A stretch of 64,000 bases of DNA from Prochlorococcus sp. AG-409-P19 (GTDB lineage: Bacteria > Cyanobacteriota > Cyanobacteriia > PCC-6307 > Cyanobiaceae), in NCBI GenBank assembly GCA_003215315.1, contig QCKO01000006.1, positions 1 to 64,000 on the forward strand. Reading direction: 5' to 3'. The translations under genes were made by a program, and so were the position numbers. Below are positions 45,684 through 55,767 of this stretch, piece by piece. Position 1 is the first letter of the stretch. The number at the start of each line of letters is the position of its first letter. Below the pieces are notes generated by a model, which saw only the letters and a list, made by a program, of their open reading frames with translations, did not search any database and had not been told where the DNA came from.

Positions 45684-46418
45684 GTGACTTCGGGGTTTCG
45701 TGATCAATTAACTGCTGGCAGACGGGCTATGGCTCATCTGATACATGTTTGGCATGAGCGAAATGGTTGGTCTCATAAAGTTTTACCAGCTCTTGCAGAG
45801 TCATTAGAGCTTGGAAGAGTACACAGTTCTCAGATTTCAAATCTTAGGAATGGCAAGCTTGTTTCCCCTAGTCCAGAGGTGTTTTATGCTTTAGCCCAGA
45901 TTAATAAGGAGCTTTTTCAAGGAATCGACAGGATTAAAAATCGACTATCTGCTGTACATCCAGAATTGATAAAAGCTCTGCTTGATTCAGCAAGACCTAT
46001 TGAGGACAATGATGGAGAGCCTTTGTCGGCGGGAGATTTTTTTGAGATTTTTGTTGGTTTAGCTCCATTACCATCTTCTTTTGATTGGTTTATTGAAGAA
46101 AGTGAAGCTGTAATTTTAAGTGCAGCTTTAGCCGATTATTTGTGTAGAGGTAAACCTTGGAGAATGTGCAGAGAAAAAGTAATGGAAGCTTATCCAGTGA
46201 CAAAAAAACAAAGAAGAGAGAGATTTGCTGAAGTTATGTCTGGATTGAGGGATTATACTGCTGAAGAATTAGATGGTGAACTATTAGATCTGCATGCTGC
46301 AAATAGAGCTCTTAATGTAACAACTTTTCAGGGCGCTGACGATTTCTTAGAGGATTTGAGAAAGAGAGGTTTACTGTTAAAGGATCAAGAAAAGTTGGAA
46401 ATTATTTTTTCCGATTAA
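45684..46418 (+). CDS. Hypothetical protein with Xre-like N-terminal region
   Basis: A 244-residue protein that I cannot name. The first 75 residues (GWSHKVLPALAESL, then RVHSSQISNLRNGKL) look like an Xre/Cro-type helix-turn-helix: a scaffold helix, then a recognition helix around SSQISNLRNG. The remaining part is helical and acidic (EESEAVILSAALADYLCRGK) with no known domain. Start is GTG at 45684. It heads a plus-strand run with the PLP lyase, gcvH and gcvP, separated from the next gene by 21 bases, so it may regulate or accompany that run. Confidence 0.65.
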   Translation: MTSGFRDQLTAGRRAMAHLIHVWHERNGWSHKVLPALAESLELGRVHSSQISNLRNGKLVSPSPEVFYALAQINKELFQGIDRIKNRLSAVHPELIKALLDSARPIEDNDGEPLSAGDFFEIFVGLAPLPSSFDWFIEESEAVILSAALADYLCRGKPWRMCREKVMEAYPVTKKQRRERFAEVMSGLRDYTAEELDGELLDLHAANRALNVTTFQGADDFLEDLRKRGLLLKDQEKLEIIFSD

Positions 46419-46439
46419 TTTATTAAAAATTTTTCAATT

Positions 46440-47726
46440 ATGTCATCAATGAATGACACAGAATCAAAAAAATGGGCTAAACAGTTTGTTTTTTCAATAG
46501 AAGACAAAATAAAACTTTTAGTAGAACAAAGGATTCAGCAAATTACCCCTGTCTTAGAAAAAGTTCTTGAAGCTTTTTCTAAAGAGCGCCTAGGTGTCCA
46601 ACATTTTGCGTCTTCTACTGGTTATGGTCATGGAGATATTGGTAGAGAAGCGATAGATCGCATTTTTGCAAATATTTTGGGATCAGAGAAGGCTGCAGTT
46701 AGATTGCAGTTTGTAAGTGGAACTCATGCAATAACTTCTGCATTGTTTGGAATTCTTAGACCTGGCGATCATTTATTGTCAGTAACTGGTAGTCCTTATG
46801 AGACTCTTGAAGAGGTTATTGGAATCAGAGGAGCAGGCCAAGGTTCTTTAAAGGATTTCGGTGTTAATTATAAGGAGATTCCATTAACAAATAGTGGCAA
46901 TATAGATATAAAACTTTTAGATGAAAATTTGAATACTCCTAAGACAATGATTTTTATTCAGAGAAGTTGTGGTTATACTTGGAGAGAAGCTATTTCAATA
47001 GAGGAAATCCAAAAAGTATGTTCATTTATTCATAATAAGCAGCCTAATTGTATATGTTTTGTTGATAATTGTTATGGGGAATTTGTTCAAAATATAGAAC
47101 CAACTGAGGTTGGTTCTGATTTAATAGCTGGATCGCTGATTAAAAATTTGGGAGGAACGATTGTTCCTACAGGTGGTTATGTGGCTGGTAAAGCAAACTT
47201 AGTAGAGCAATCTTGTTGTCGCCTTACATCTCCCGGAATTGGCAGTAAAGGTGGTATAGGTTTTGATCTTAATCGTCAAATTTTACAAGGATTATTTTTA
47301 GCACCACAAATGGTTGGTGAAGCTTTAATAGGAGCTGAATTGCTAGCTCAAAGCTTTCAAGATCTTGGATATGAAGTGTTACCTCGCCCAGGTGCTAAGA
47401 GAAGTGATCTTATTCAAATAGTTAGCCTTAAAAATTTGGAAGTATTGAAAATAGTTTGTAGATCTTTTCAGAAAAGCTCACCAGTGGGTTCATACATTGA
47501 TCCTATTCCAGCACCGATGCCAGGTTATGAAAGCGATTTGATCATGGCTGGCGGCACTTTTATAGATGGAAGTACAAGTGAATTTTCTGCAGATGCTCCT
47601 CTTAAGCCACCCTATAATTTATTTATTCAAGGGGGCATTCACCGTTCACATATAAAGATTGCTTTAATACAAGCAATTTCAGATTTAATTCAAGCAGGTT
47701 TTATCAAGCCATATCATAATGATTAA
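46440..47726 (+). CDS. PLP-dependent lyase, methionine gamma-lyase / aluminium-resistance family
   Basis: A fold type I PLP enzyme of 428 residues. Likely PLP lysine is Lys235 (in AGSLIKNLGGT); the TTGTGYG-like STGYGHGDIGREAID motif lies near the N-terminus. It resembles proteins labelled methionine gamma-lyase or aluminium resistance, whose substrates are mostly unproved. The gene ends 20 bases before the start of gcvH. Confidence 0.78.
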   Translation: MSSMNDTESKKWAKQFVFSIEDKIKLLVEQRIQQITPVLEKVLEAFSKERLGVQHFASSTGYGHGDIGREAIDRIFANILGSEKAAVRLQFVSGTHAITSALFGILRPGDHLLSVTGSPYETLEEVIGIRGAGQGSLKDFGVNYKEIPLTNSGNIDIKLLDENLNTPKTMIFIQRSCGYTWREAISIEEIQKVCSFIHNKQPNCICFVDNCYGEFVQNIEPTEVGSDLIAGSLIKNLGGTIVPTGGYVAGKANLVEQSCCRLTSPGIGSKGGIGFDLNRQILQGLFLAPQMVGEALIGAELLAQSFQDLGYEVLPRPGAKRSDLIQIVSLKNLEVLKIVCRSFQKSSPVGSYIDPIPAPMPGYESDLIMAGGTFIDGSTSEFSADAPLKPPYNLFIQGGIHRSHIKIALIQAISDLIQAGFIKPYHND

Positions 47727-47746
47727 GCTTTTTGGTCTTAGAGCAA

Positions 47747-48133
47747 ATGGCCTTTTCATTTCCTGATCATTTTCGTTTTGCAGATACTCATGAATATGCA
47801 TTTTTGGACAAAGAATTAGTTCGTGTTGGTATTAGTGCCTTTGCGGTTGATCAACTTGGAGATATCGTTTTTGTTGACCTTCCTGATGTGGGTGAATTAG
47901 TTCAAAAGGGTAAGCCTTTTGGGTCGGTTGAGTCTGTAAAGGCAGTTGAAGATTTGCATGCACCAATTAATGGTGAGATTGTGCAACGTAACGATGCTGT
48001 TTTGTCTGACCCAGAAGAATTGCAGAATGATCCCCATGGTGAAGGCTGGCTTTTGATAGTTCGACCTGAAAACATCAATGATTTAGATGGATTGATGGAT
48101 ACTTCTTCCTATTCACAAAAGATTTCTACATAA
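47747..48133 (+). CDS. gcvH: Glycine cleavage system H protein
   Basis: Lipoyl carrier that shuttles the methylamine group between GcvP, GcvT and the dehydrogenase. The 128 residues (ATG at 47747; a TTG five codons earlier is open) carry the lipoylated lysine at Lys65 in ESVKAVEDL. Length is typical. It precedes gcvP by 106 bases on the same strand; GcvT lies elsewhere in the window. Confidence 0.95.
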   Translation: MAFSFPDHFRFADTHEYAFLDKELVRVGISAFAVDQLGDIVFVDLPDVGELVQKGKPFGSVESVKAVEDLHAPINGEIVQRNDAVLSDPEELQNDPHGEGWLLIVRPENINDLDGLMDTSSYSQKIST

Positions 48134-48239
48134 GTCCCTTCTCCCTTGATTGATTTTTGATGCTACGAATTTCCAAAATTTTTTCTAATATTTCAAATCA
48201 TCTAATAATTTAATATCCCTTGATGACGAGATATGACCT

Positions 48240-51140
48240 ATGAATAGTGCTTCCCAAAATGACATGCTTTTTGAAGGTCGACATATAGGTTTAAACCATA
48301 AGGATCAGGAAGTGATTTTGAATCAACTCCAGATCTCTAGTCTTGAGAAATTTATTGGTTCAGTGATTCCTCAGGATATATACGAAGAGGACTTATCACT
48401 TTCATCATTTCCAAAGGGATGCAATGAAATTCTAGCTTTGGAAGAGATAGCTGAGATTAGTAAAAAAAATGAAATTAGACGCTCTTTAATTGGTTTGGGA
48501 TACTACGGCACTGCACTACCTGCAGTTATACAACGTCATGTTTTAGAGAATCCCATTTGGTATACAGCTTATACGCCATATCAAGCTGAAATTTCACAAG
48601 GAAGATTAGAAGCATTATTTAATTTTCAAACTCTTATTACTGAATTAACGGGGTTACCTATTGCAAATGCTTCATTACTGGATGAGGCTACAGCTGCAGC
48701 AGAGGCAATGAGTGTAGCTTTCAATGTTAGGTCTACAAAAAACTCGAAACGATTTTTAGTGGATAAAGATGTTTTTCCACAAACTTTCGATGTTTTGAAA
48801 ACTCGTGCCGAGCCATTGGGAATTAATTTGAAGCTTGTCGATCCAGAGTTAATAGATTCTGAGGATGATTTTTTTGCTGTATTTTTGCAGTTACCTGGTA
48901 AAACAGGTCGCATTTGGAACCCAAGTCAGGCTATTGATCAGGCTCATAAGGCAGGAGCAATTCTTGTTGTTGCAATCGATCCTTTGTTTCAAGTATTAAT
49001 AAAGCCTTTGGGAGAACTTGATGTAGATATTGTGGTCGGCAGTACGCAGAGATTAGGCGTTCCTATAGGATTTGGTGGACCGCATGCAGCTTTTTTTGCA
49101 TCGAAAGTAGATTTCAAAAGACAAGTCCCAGGACGCATAGTTGGTAAGTCTATAGACGTAGATGGGACTGAAGCTTTAAGACTTGCTTTGCAAACTAGGG
49201 AGCAACATATTCGAAGAGATAAAGCCACAAGTAATATTTGTACGGCGCAAGTTTTATTAGCAGTTATTGCATCCTTTTATGCTGTCTATCATGGCCCAGA
49301 AGGTTTAACAAATATTGCTTCTAGGATTGTTAAGTTTAGGCAAATGCTTGTTTCTATTTTAATACACTATGATTATTTAATTGAACCATATAGTGGGTTT
49401 GATACTGTAGAAGTTTATTGTCCAGAAGCGCCATTAGTACATGCTATAGCTGCATCAAATGGTATTAATTTTAGAGTTCTTCCATTAGGAGCTGAAAGAA
49501 GTAATGCAAATGGTTTTGGAATAACACTAGATGAGTTAAGTACAGAGAAAGAGATTATTAAGATTAACAAAATACTAGCCGAGGCTAAGTCTAAGAAAGT
49601 TATAAGTCATTTTAATTCTTCTGAAGACTCAGAGGATTTATTGCATCCGATACCTTTAAGACGGAATCCTTGGCTTCAGCAACCTGCTTTTAGTAAATAT
49701 CATTCAGAAACAGAATTAATGAGATATATAAATACTCTTGCGAATAAGGACTTTTCTTTAGTTCAAGGAATGATTCCTTTAGGAAGTTGTACTATGAAAT
49801 TGAATGCTGCAGCTGAATTATTGCCAATTGAATGGAAGGAATTTTCAACTATTCATCCTTTTGTGACCAAAGAGCAGTGTGGTGGTTATCAACATTTAAT
49901 TCATGACCTTGAGAGATGGCTTTGTGCTTTAACTGGCTTTGATGGAGTGTCTTTGCAGCCTAATGCTGGCTCTCAAGGAGAGCTAGCAGGGCTATTGGTA
50001 ATAAGAGCATGGCATGAATCTAGAGATCAAAAACATAGAAACATATGTTTAATTCCTACCAGTGCTCATGGAACAAATCCTGCTAGTGCAGTCATGTCTG
50101 GTTTTAAAGTTTTATCTATTGATTGTGACGAGTTTGGGAATATTGATCTTGAGGATTTGAGAGCAAAATCTACTTTATATTCTTCTCAATTAGCTGCTTT
50201 GATGGTTACTTACCCTTCCACACATGGAGTCTTTGAACCTGAAATAAAGGAGATTTGTGCAATTGTTCATAGTCAAGGGGGCCAAGTTTATTTAGATGGA
50301 GCGAATATGAATGCTCAAGTTGGAATTTGTCGCCCAGGTAATTACGGCGCTGATGTTTGTCATTTGAATTTGCATAAAACTTTTTCTATTCCACATGGCG
50401 GGGGGGGACCAGGTATTGGCCCAATAGCTGTTGCAAGTCATTTAGTGCCTTATTTGCCAGGACATTCTTTAGTTAATTGTGGGGGTAGAAAGTCTATTTC
50501 TGCTGTTTCAGCGGCACCTTTTGGGAGTGCTGGAGTACTACCTATAAGTTGGATGTATATCCGAATGATGGGAATTGATGGTCTGCGCAAAGCAAGTTCA
50601 TTAGCAATACTTTCTGCGAATTACATAGCTAATAAATTAGATCCATATTATCCAATCTTGTTCAAGGGTCCTAATGGTTTTATTGCACATGAATGTATTT
50701 TGGATTTAAGGCATTTTAAGAAAGCTGTGGGTATTGAGGTGGAAGATATTTCGAAGCGTCTTATGGACTATGGGTTTCATGCTCCAACAGTGAGTTGGCC
50801 TGTAGCAGGAACAATGATGGTTGAACCAACTGAGAGTGAAAGCTTGGAAGAATTAAATCGTTTTTGCCAGGCTATGATTTCCATTCGATTAGAGATTCAA
50901 GAGATTGAAGATGGAGTTGCGGATCGAGATAATAATCTTTTAAAAAATGCACCACATACACTTTCTACAATTACAAGTGATAATTGGGATAGACCTTATA
51001 GTAGGAATTTGGCAGCCTTCCCAATGCCTAATCAGAGAATAAATAAGTTCTGGCCTGCAGTTTCGCGAATTAAGAATGCATATGGAGATAGAAATTTAGT
51101 TTGCAGTTGCTCTGCCGTAGAAGAATTTTCTGAAAATTAA
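48240..51140 (+). CDS. gcvP: Glycine dehydrogenase (decarboxylating), P protein
   Basis: PLP enzyme that decarboxylates glycine and loads the aminomethyl group onto GcvH; in cyanobacteria it also serves photorespiration. The 966 residues are the single-chain homodimer form, with an N-terminal and a C-terminal PLP-type half. The active lysine is Lys713 ([17 protein letters not shown]). The glycine-rich loop GGGGPGIGP follows. A hairpin with a T tract lies after its stop. Confidence 0.97.
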   Translation: MNSASQNDMLFEGRHIGLNHKDQEVILNQLQISSLEKFIGSVIPQDIYEEDLSLSSFPKGCNEILALEEIAEISKKNEIRRSLIGLGYYGTALPAVIQRHVLENPIWYTAYTPYQAEISQGRLEALFNFQTLITELTGLPIANASLLDEATAAAEAMSVAFNVRSTKNSKRFLVDKDVFPQTFDVLKTRAEPLGINLKLVDPELIDSEDDFFAVFLQLPGKTGRIWNPSQAIDQAHKAGAILVVAIDPLFQVLIKPLGELDVDIVVGSTQRLGVPIGFGGPHAAFFASKVDFKRQVPGRIVGKSIDVDGTEALRLALQTREQHIRRDKATSNICTAQVLLAVIASFYAVYHGPEGLTNIASRIVKFRQMLVSILIHYDYLIEPYSGFDTVEVYCPEAPLVHAIAASNGINFRVLPLGAERSNANGFGITLDELSTEKEIIKINKILAEAKSKKVISHFNSSEDSEDLLHPIPLRRNPWLQQPAFSKYHSETELMRYINTLANKDFSLVQGMIPLGSCTMKLNAAAELLPIEWKEFSTIHPFVTKEQCGGYQHLIHDLERWLCALTGFDGVSLQPNAGSQGELAGLLVIRAWHESRDQKHRNICLIPTSAHGTNPASAVMSGFKVLSIDCDEFGNIDLEDLRAKSTLYSSQLAALMVTYPSTHGVFEPEIKEICAIVHSQGGQVYLDGANMNAQVGICRPGNYGADVCHLNLHKTFSIPHGGGGPGIGPIAVASHLVPYLPGHSLVNCGGRKSISAVSAAPFGSAGVLPISWMYIRMMGIDGLRKASSLAILSANYIANKLDPYYPILFKGPNGFIAHECILDLRHFKKAVGIEVEDISKRLMDYGFHAPTVSWPVAGTMMVEPTESESLEELNRFCQAMISIRLEIQEIEDGVADRDNNLLKNAPHTLSTITSDNWDRPYSRNLAAFPMPNQRINKFWPAVSRIKNAYGDRNLVCSCSAVEEFSEN

Positions 51141-51188
51141 TTACCGGATGACTGGTTAAAAGTCAATTTTCTAGTTACATTTCGAACG

Positions 51189-51212
51189 AAAACTATTTTT
51201 TTTAGTTTTTTT
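51189..51212 (+). terminator. Probable intrinsic terminator after gcvP
   Basis: AAAACTA (51189-51195) pairs with TAGTTTT (51203-51209) around a T7 loop, and thymines continue to 51212. The stem is AT-rich and so weak, but placement 48 bases after the gcvP stop with a T tract fits a rho-independent terminator. Confidence 0.45.
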
Positions 51213-51273
51213 GCTGCATTTGATAGGTTTTCCACTATCCTCTCTCGCAGCGGTTCATATGCATGGGGGCAAA

Positions 51274-51534
51274 ATGATCAAAATCCGATCACTTGATCGT
51301 TCATCAAATTCATTGGATCAAGAAGATTTATCTTTACCTTCTTTTTCTGAAGGTCTTGAATCTATTCTTAATCAAGGAGATTTGTTAAAAGTAGATGGAA
51401 CAAATGTTGTGAGAGTGCCTTTTGGCGTTCGACAATCCAAAAAGCAAAGACCTTCAAGACCTGATCATTGGGCAACACTCGTTTTGCCTCTGCAACCAAT
51501 TGGGACCCCTACACCTCCTCCTCAAGCTGCATAA
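51274..51534 (+). CDS. Small hypothetical protein
   Basis: An 86-residue protein without a recognised domain. It starts MIKIRSLDRS, is polar, and ends in a Pro-rich stretch (GTPTPPPQAA). The ATG at 51274 follows GGGGG by four bases, a usable ribosome-binding site; the frame stays open upstream to a TTG at 51211 but that part overlaps the terminator. It is convergent with sqdX (three-base gap). Hypothetical; coding likely. Confidence 0.55.
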   Translation: MIKIRSLDRSSNSLDQEDLSLPSFSEGLESILNQGDLLKVDGTNVVRVPFGVRQSKKQRPSRPDHWATLVLPLQPIGTPTPPPQAA

Positions 51535-51537
51535 CTT

Positions 51538-52686
51538 TTAAGCTGCTAATGAATTCTCATTATCTTGCATGACTTTTTTGTAATAGCTTCTTAACTGTGC
51601 AGTAGCACCAGCCCATCCCCATCTTTCAGCTTCTAATCTGGCAGAATTTCGCATAGCTTGTCTTTCGACTTCATTGCCTAATAATTTTTTAGTTGCTTCT
51701 ATTAAGCTTTCAGCGCCATCATTAGGACCATCAGGATTGTATAAACAACCATTTTTATTATCTGAGATGATGTCAGGTATTCCGCCTCTATTGGCTCCTA
51801 CTACAGGGCATCCTGCAGCCATTGCTTCTAAAAGAACTAATCCCAATGTTTCTGTGCTTGAAGGAAATAAAAAGGCGTCACCAGATGCATAGGCACTAGC
51901 TAGTTCTTGTCCAGATAAATATCCTACAAACGTTGTTTGAGTATCTTGGAAGATTTTTTCTAGTTGTTGTCTGTATGGACCATCTCCGACTAGAGCAAGT
52001 CGAGTTTGAGGTAATGCCTTAAGAACAGGCTTGATTCTCTCGATTTGTTTTTCCGCTGAAAGTCTGCCGACGTAAATCAATAAAGATCCTTCATCGGAGT
52101 GCGTTCCTAGTAATTTTGAACGCATCTCTTCATTTCTTAATTCAGGTCGGAAAATGTCCGTATCAACTCCTCTTTGCCATAATGCAGTATTTTGAATGCC
52201 TTTATCTGCAAGCTCTTCTACCATTGCAGTTGAGGTGCAAAGGTTTAAGACTGCTTGATTATGAGCAGCTTTAAGCAATTCCCATAGCAAGGGTTCAAGC
52301 ATCCCCATCCCATAATGTTCAAGGTATTTAGGTAAATGAGTGTGATAACTAGCAATTAAAGGAATTTTGTTGGTCTTTGCTAACCAAATCCCTCCTAATC
52401 CAAGGACTGCGGGATTCACAACATGAATTAGATCTGGTTGGAAATGATCAAGTGCTTCTGAGACTGCCGGTCCTGGAAGCCCTAATTTGAGTTCAGGATA
52501 TAATGGCAGCGGCATTGCAGCCACTCCTATTACTTTGGCTCCCATATAAGTAGGTGGACAGCCTTCTGGGCAGAAAACAATTACTTCATCACCAGATTTG
52601 ACGAGATTTTCAACCGTTTTTGTTAAACGTGTAACTATCCCATCAACTTTAGGAAGAAAAGTTTCTGTAAAAAAGGCTATTTTCAC
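51538..52686 (-). CDS. sqdX: Sulfoquinovosyltransferase (SQDG synthase)
   Basis: Family 4 glycosyltransferase that transfers sulfoquinovose from UDP to diacylglycerol, making the sulfolipid SQDG of thylakoid membranes. The 382 residues begin KIAFFTETFLPKVDGIVTRL-like (GTG at 52686 as start; a TTG upstream is open), with the donor-site EX7E-type motif near SSTETLGLVLLEAMA. SQDG replaces phospholipid, which saves phosphate. It lies directly downstream of sqdB on the same strand, 36 bases after its stop. Confidence 0.93.
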   Translation of the reverse strand: MKIAFFTETFLPKVDGIVTRLTKTVENLVKSGDEVIVFCPEGCPPTYMGAKVIGVAAMPLPLYPELKLGLPGPAVSEALDHFQPDLIHVVNPAVLGLGGIWLAKTNKIPLIASYHTHLPKYLEHYGMGMLEPLLWELLKAAHNQAVLNLCTSTAMVEELADKGIQNTALWQRGVDTDIFRPELRNEEMRSKLLGTHSDEGSLLIYVGRLSAEKQIERIKPVLKALPQTRLALVGDGPYRQQLEKIFQDTQTTFVGYLSGQELASAYASGDAFLFPSSTETLGLVLLEAMAAGCPVVGANRGGIPDIISDNKNGCLYNPDGPNDGAESLIEATKKLLGNEVERQAMRNSARLEAERWGWAGATAQLRSYYKKVMQDNENSLAA

Positions 52687-52722
52687 GTTGCTATGAAGTG
52701 GAGGGTGGAGCGGCAATAATTT

Positions 52723-53916
52723 TTAGGTAACCTTGATTGCTTTTGCTTGATTTGATGTCCATGCAGATACACATGGAATACGTTTTAAATCGCACCGATC
52801 AGACCATTTTTTCGCTACATCAACAACCTCTGCAAGTAGTCCATCATCTAGTGTTGTTGGGTCAAGGCCAAGTTCTATAAAGCATCGATTATCGACAATT
52901 AAATCATTCTCAACTGCTTCATTTCGTGGATTTGGGAGATAATTAATCTTTGCACCAGTTAGAGATGCAACTTTTTTAGCTAATTCTCCTACTTGGTGAC
53001 TTTCGGTCATTTGATTAAAAATCATTACTCGATCACCTTTTTCAGGTGGATTTTCAAGAGCTAGTTGGACGCATCTAACAGAGTCTCTAATATGAATAAA
53101 CGCTCGAGTTTGTCCACCTGTTCCATGAACAGTTAGAGGATATCCAATGGCCGCTTGCATTAAAAATCTGTTCAAGACTGTTCCATAGTCACCGTCATAA
53201 TCAAATCGGTTAGTAAGTCTGGGATCTCGATTAGTGGCTTCAGTATTGGTTCCCCAAACAATGCCTTGATGAAGGTCTGTAATTCTAATTTGGTCGTTTT
53301 TGTTGTAGTAAAGGAAAAGTAATTGATCAAGAGTTTTAGTCATGTGGTACACGCTGCCAGGGCTTGCTGGGTGAAGGATTTCTTCTTCAAAACGTGTTCC
53401 ATCTGGCTGGGGTACTTCAACTTTCAGGTAACCTTCTGGTATCGTTGCTCCTCTATGAGAGCCGTAACCATAAACTCCCATTGTTCCTAGATGAACAATA
53501 TGTATATCTAAACTTGATTCAACAATTGCAGCTAAAAGATTGTGGGTTCCATTTACATTGTTATCCACTGTGTAACGCTTAGTTGCACTGGTTTTCATTG
53601 AATAAGGTGCAGCTCGTTGTTCAGCAAAGTGAACAATTGAATCTGGTTTTTCTTCAATTAAAAGATCCAGCAATCTCTGATATTCAGAGGCAAGGTCCAG
53701 ATGGATAAATCGAATAGGCTTACCACCAATTTCTTCCCATGCTTTGAGTCGTTCTCCAATGCTGGAAATTGGAGTTAATGATGAGACTTCGAGGTCCACA
53801 TCAATTTTTCTCCGGCTGAGATTATCCACGATTAAAACATCGTGGCCTTTATCAGCCAGATTTACTGCACAAGGCCATCCGCAGAAGCCATCGCCGCCAA
53901 GAACAAGAACTTTCAC
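52723..53916 (-). CDS. sqdB: UDP-sulfoquinovose synthase
   Basis: Builds UDP-sulfoquinovose from UDP-glucose and sulfite, the substrate of SqdX. The 397-residue short-chain dehydrogenase-type protein has an N-terminal GGDGFCGWP nucleotide motif (residues 8-16) and the YxxxK catalytic pair in SVYHMTKTLDQ. Start is GTG at 53916. It is followed by sqdX and preceded by a small light-harvesting-like gene. Confidence 0.96.
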   Translation of the reverse strand: MKVLVLGGDGFCGWPCAVNLADKGHDVLIVDNLSRRKIDVDLEVSSLTPISSIGERLKAWEEIGGKPIRFIHLDLASEYQRLLDLLIEEKPDSIVHFAEQRAAPYSMKTSATKRYTVDNNVNGTHNLLAAIVESSLDIHIVHLGTMGVYGYGSHRGATIPEGYLKVEVPQPDGTRFEEEILHPASPGSVYHMTKTLDQLLFLYYNKNDQIRITDLHQGIVWGTNTEATNRDPRLTNRFDYDGDYGTVLNRFLMQAAIGYPLTVHGTGGQTRAFIHIRDSVRCVQLALENPPEKGDRVMIFNQMTESHQVGELAKKVASLTGAKINYLPNPRNEAVENDLIVDNRCFIELGLDPTTLDDGLLAEVVDVAKKWSDRCDLKRIPCVSAWTSNQAKAIKVT

Positions 53917-53973
53917 CCAAAAATCTCCGCAGAAAAATCAAACGGTTATGCTATTCAAGCTACTACAAGGGTT

Positions 53974-54141
53974 TCACTTGATAGTTACGGAAAACGCAAT
54001 AAGTACGATTATAAGCGAGATCCCCGCAATTAGGAACAGCCAAGAACCATTGCCACGACTAGCATCATTTGGTACGACTTCGATTTTTGGTTCCTTTGCA
54101 AATGCATTTAATCTACCTTCACTTTCTTGCGTAACTGTCAT
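53974..54141 (-). CDS. Small ssl1498-type light-harvesting-like protein (55 aa)
   Basis: A 55-codon frame shorter than most gene finders list. It begins MTVTQESEGRLNAFAKEPKIEVV and ends with one membrane helix (SWLFLIAGISLIIVLIAF, about residues 33-50). The GRLNxFAxEP pattern and the single C-terminal helix match the cyanobacterial ssl1498 family of light-harvesting-like proteins. The role of these small proteins is not well known. ATG 54141; no strong ribosome-binding site. It lies 57 bases upstream of sqdB, after thiG. Confidence 0.75.
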   Translation of the reverse strand: MTVTQESEGRLNAFAKEPKIEVVPNDASRGNGSWLFLIAGISLIIVLIAFSVTIK

Positions 54142-54191
54142 GATTATTTTTATTTCGGATGATAATAGGCGATTATTTAGTAAGAATAAGT

Positions 54192-54998
54192 TTATTTCTT
54201 AGAAATTATTCCATTGATAGGTGAACTAGGCATTGCATAAGTACGTTGATTAAGTCTCCCGGAAAGAAATGCTTTCCTCCCTGCCGCGGTGGCATCTGCA
54301 AACGCTTCAGCCATTAGTACTGGATTTTGGGCCAGAGCAATTGCACTATTGACTAAAACTGCATCTGCTCCCATTTCTAGAGCCTGCGATGCTTCGCTGG
54401 GAACTCCAATACCTGCATCAACAATGATTGGTATATTGGCATTCTCAATAATCATTGCAATATTTGCGGCATTCTTAAGTCCTTGCGCAGATCCAATTGG
54501 CGAGCCAAGGGGCATGACAGTTGCACAACCAATTTCTTCTAGCTTCTTAGCGATAATGGGATCAGAATTTATATAAGGTAAAACGATAAAGCCTTCTTTT
54601 ATTAGTTGCTCAGCAGCTTCTAGGGTTCCAAAAGGGTCAGGTAATAAATATTTTTTGTCTGGAATCACTTCCAATTTGACAAAATTGTTATCTTCTTGAC
54701 CGGCTATTTTTGCTAACTCTCTTCCTAATCTGGCAACGCGTACTGCTTCTTCTGCATTAGAACATCCAGCCGTATTTGGTAACATCCAAACTTCTTTCCA
54801 ATTGATAGCTTCTATTAACCCTTGATGTCCAGATTCATTAGTCTGTATTCTTCTGACTGCAACAGTAACAATCTCACATTTCGCACTTTTTATACTTTTC
54901 TGCATTAATTGTATACTTCGATATTTACCAGTCCCAGTAAGGAGTCTGCTCGAGAATTCTTTATTTCCAATTTTTAATATAGGGCTTGTCTTTGGCAT
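54192..54998 (-). CDS. thiG: Thiazole synthase
   Basis: Forms the thiazole ring of thiamine from 1-deoxyxylulose 5-phosphate, dehydroglycine and ThiS-thiocarboxylate. The 268-residue TIM-barrel protein has LLTGTGKYRS near the N-terminus, the imine-forming lysine in VKLEVIPDKKYLLPD, and the phosphate loops DAGIGVPSEA and VLVNSAIA. Start ATG 54998 (TTG two codons earlier is open). Other thi genes are not in the window, except the possible ThiO-like oxidase at 3.8 kb. Confidence 0.95.
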   Translation of the reverse strand: MPKTSPILKIGNKEFSSRLLTGTGKYRSIQLMQKSIKSAKCEIVTVAVRRIQTNESGHQGLIEAINWKEVWMLPNTAGCSNAEEAVRVARLGRELAKIAGQEDNNFVKLEVIPDKKYLLPDPFGTLEAAEQLIKEGFIVLPYINSDPIIAKKLEEIGCATVMPLGSPIGSAQGLKNAANIAMIIENANIPIIVDAGIGVPSEASQALEMGADAVLVNSAIALAQNPVLMAEAFADATAAGRKAFLSGRLNQRTYAMPSSPINGIISKK

Positions 54999-55024
54999 GA
55001 TCAAGTTTGTAAGGTGTTATGTAA

Positions 55025-55597
55025 TTAGAAAGAATTAAATCCCTTCTTTTTAGTTTCATTTTGTAGGCTTACTCCTTTACGCCTTTCTATTTTCTGAATC
55101 TGAGAATTTGCTGTTTTATTTTTAGGATCTATTTTAATAACCTCCTTATAAATCTCATATGCGTCTTGATCTTCAAGTAATCTTTGATGAGCAAATGCAA
55201 GGTTATTTAAAGCAACAGGATAATCAGACTTTGCTTTTAAAGCTTTTTTGTAATGTGTGATTGCACCTTTGAAATCATCTTGTGCTGCAAGTGCAAATCC
55301 TAAAGCATTTTCTATTAAGGCTGTTGCTTCATTAGGTTCGTTATCAAGCTTTTTTAATGCAAGTTTGAGGGATGAAATTGCTTGCGGATAAAGCCTTTTC
55401 CTTAATTGCACTGAAGCAAGCTCATATAATTTAGATGAGTCATTTGAGAGCTTACTATTCCCTTTCTCAAGCTGGATTAAACTAAGTTCATCTTTTCTGA
55501 CTTTGTATAGTTGACGTCCAACTAAAACAGCAATGACCAATAAAAGGCAGGTCAGACCTAATAGATAAGTCTGTGGTAGATCCAATCTCATCATCAA
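55025..55597 (-). CDS. TPR protein similar to Ycf37
   Basis: A 190-residue protein with one N-terminal hydrophobic segment (YLLGLTCLLLVIAVLVG, about residues 11-27) and three or so tetratricopeptide repeats (ALENALGFALAAQDDFKGAITHYKKAL and PVALNNLAFAHQRLLEDQDAYEIYKEV in outline). Layout matches Ycf37, a thylakoid protein that helps assemble or stabilise photosystem I. Identity with Ycf37 is by architecture and remembered resemblance. It lies 26 bases before the thiG start on the same strand. A 170-base AT-rich spacer separates it from rplT. Confidence 0.75.
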   Translation of the reverse strand: MMMRLDLPQTYLLGLTCLLLVIAVLVGRQLYKVRKDELSLIQLEKGNSKLSNDSSKLYELASVQLRKRLYPQAISSLKLALKKLDNEPNEATALIENALGFALAAQDDFKGAITHYKKALKAKSDYPVALNNLAFAHQRLLEDQDAYEIYKEVIKIDPKNKTANSQIQKIERRKGVSLQNETKKKGFNSF

Positions 55598-55767
55598 AAA
55601 AAGGATTACTCCAGTTCTATTTGTTCATTTTATTCATTATGATCATAAATTAAAATTTTCTATAAAATAAATAATTTAGATTCCCTTTTATTAATTTTAT
55701 ATAATCCTTTTTTAATATTCAGCAGTATCTTATGCTTTAAAAAATGTGCAGATTTATAGATTATTAT

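Noticed and set aside
53744..54202. A 152-codon plus-strand frame over the sqdB 5' end and the spacer
   Set aside because: It is antisense to sqdB and to the ssl1498-type gene, has no recognisable domain, and looks like a shadow frame.
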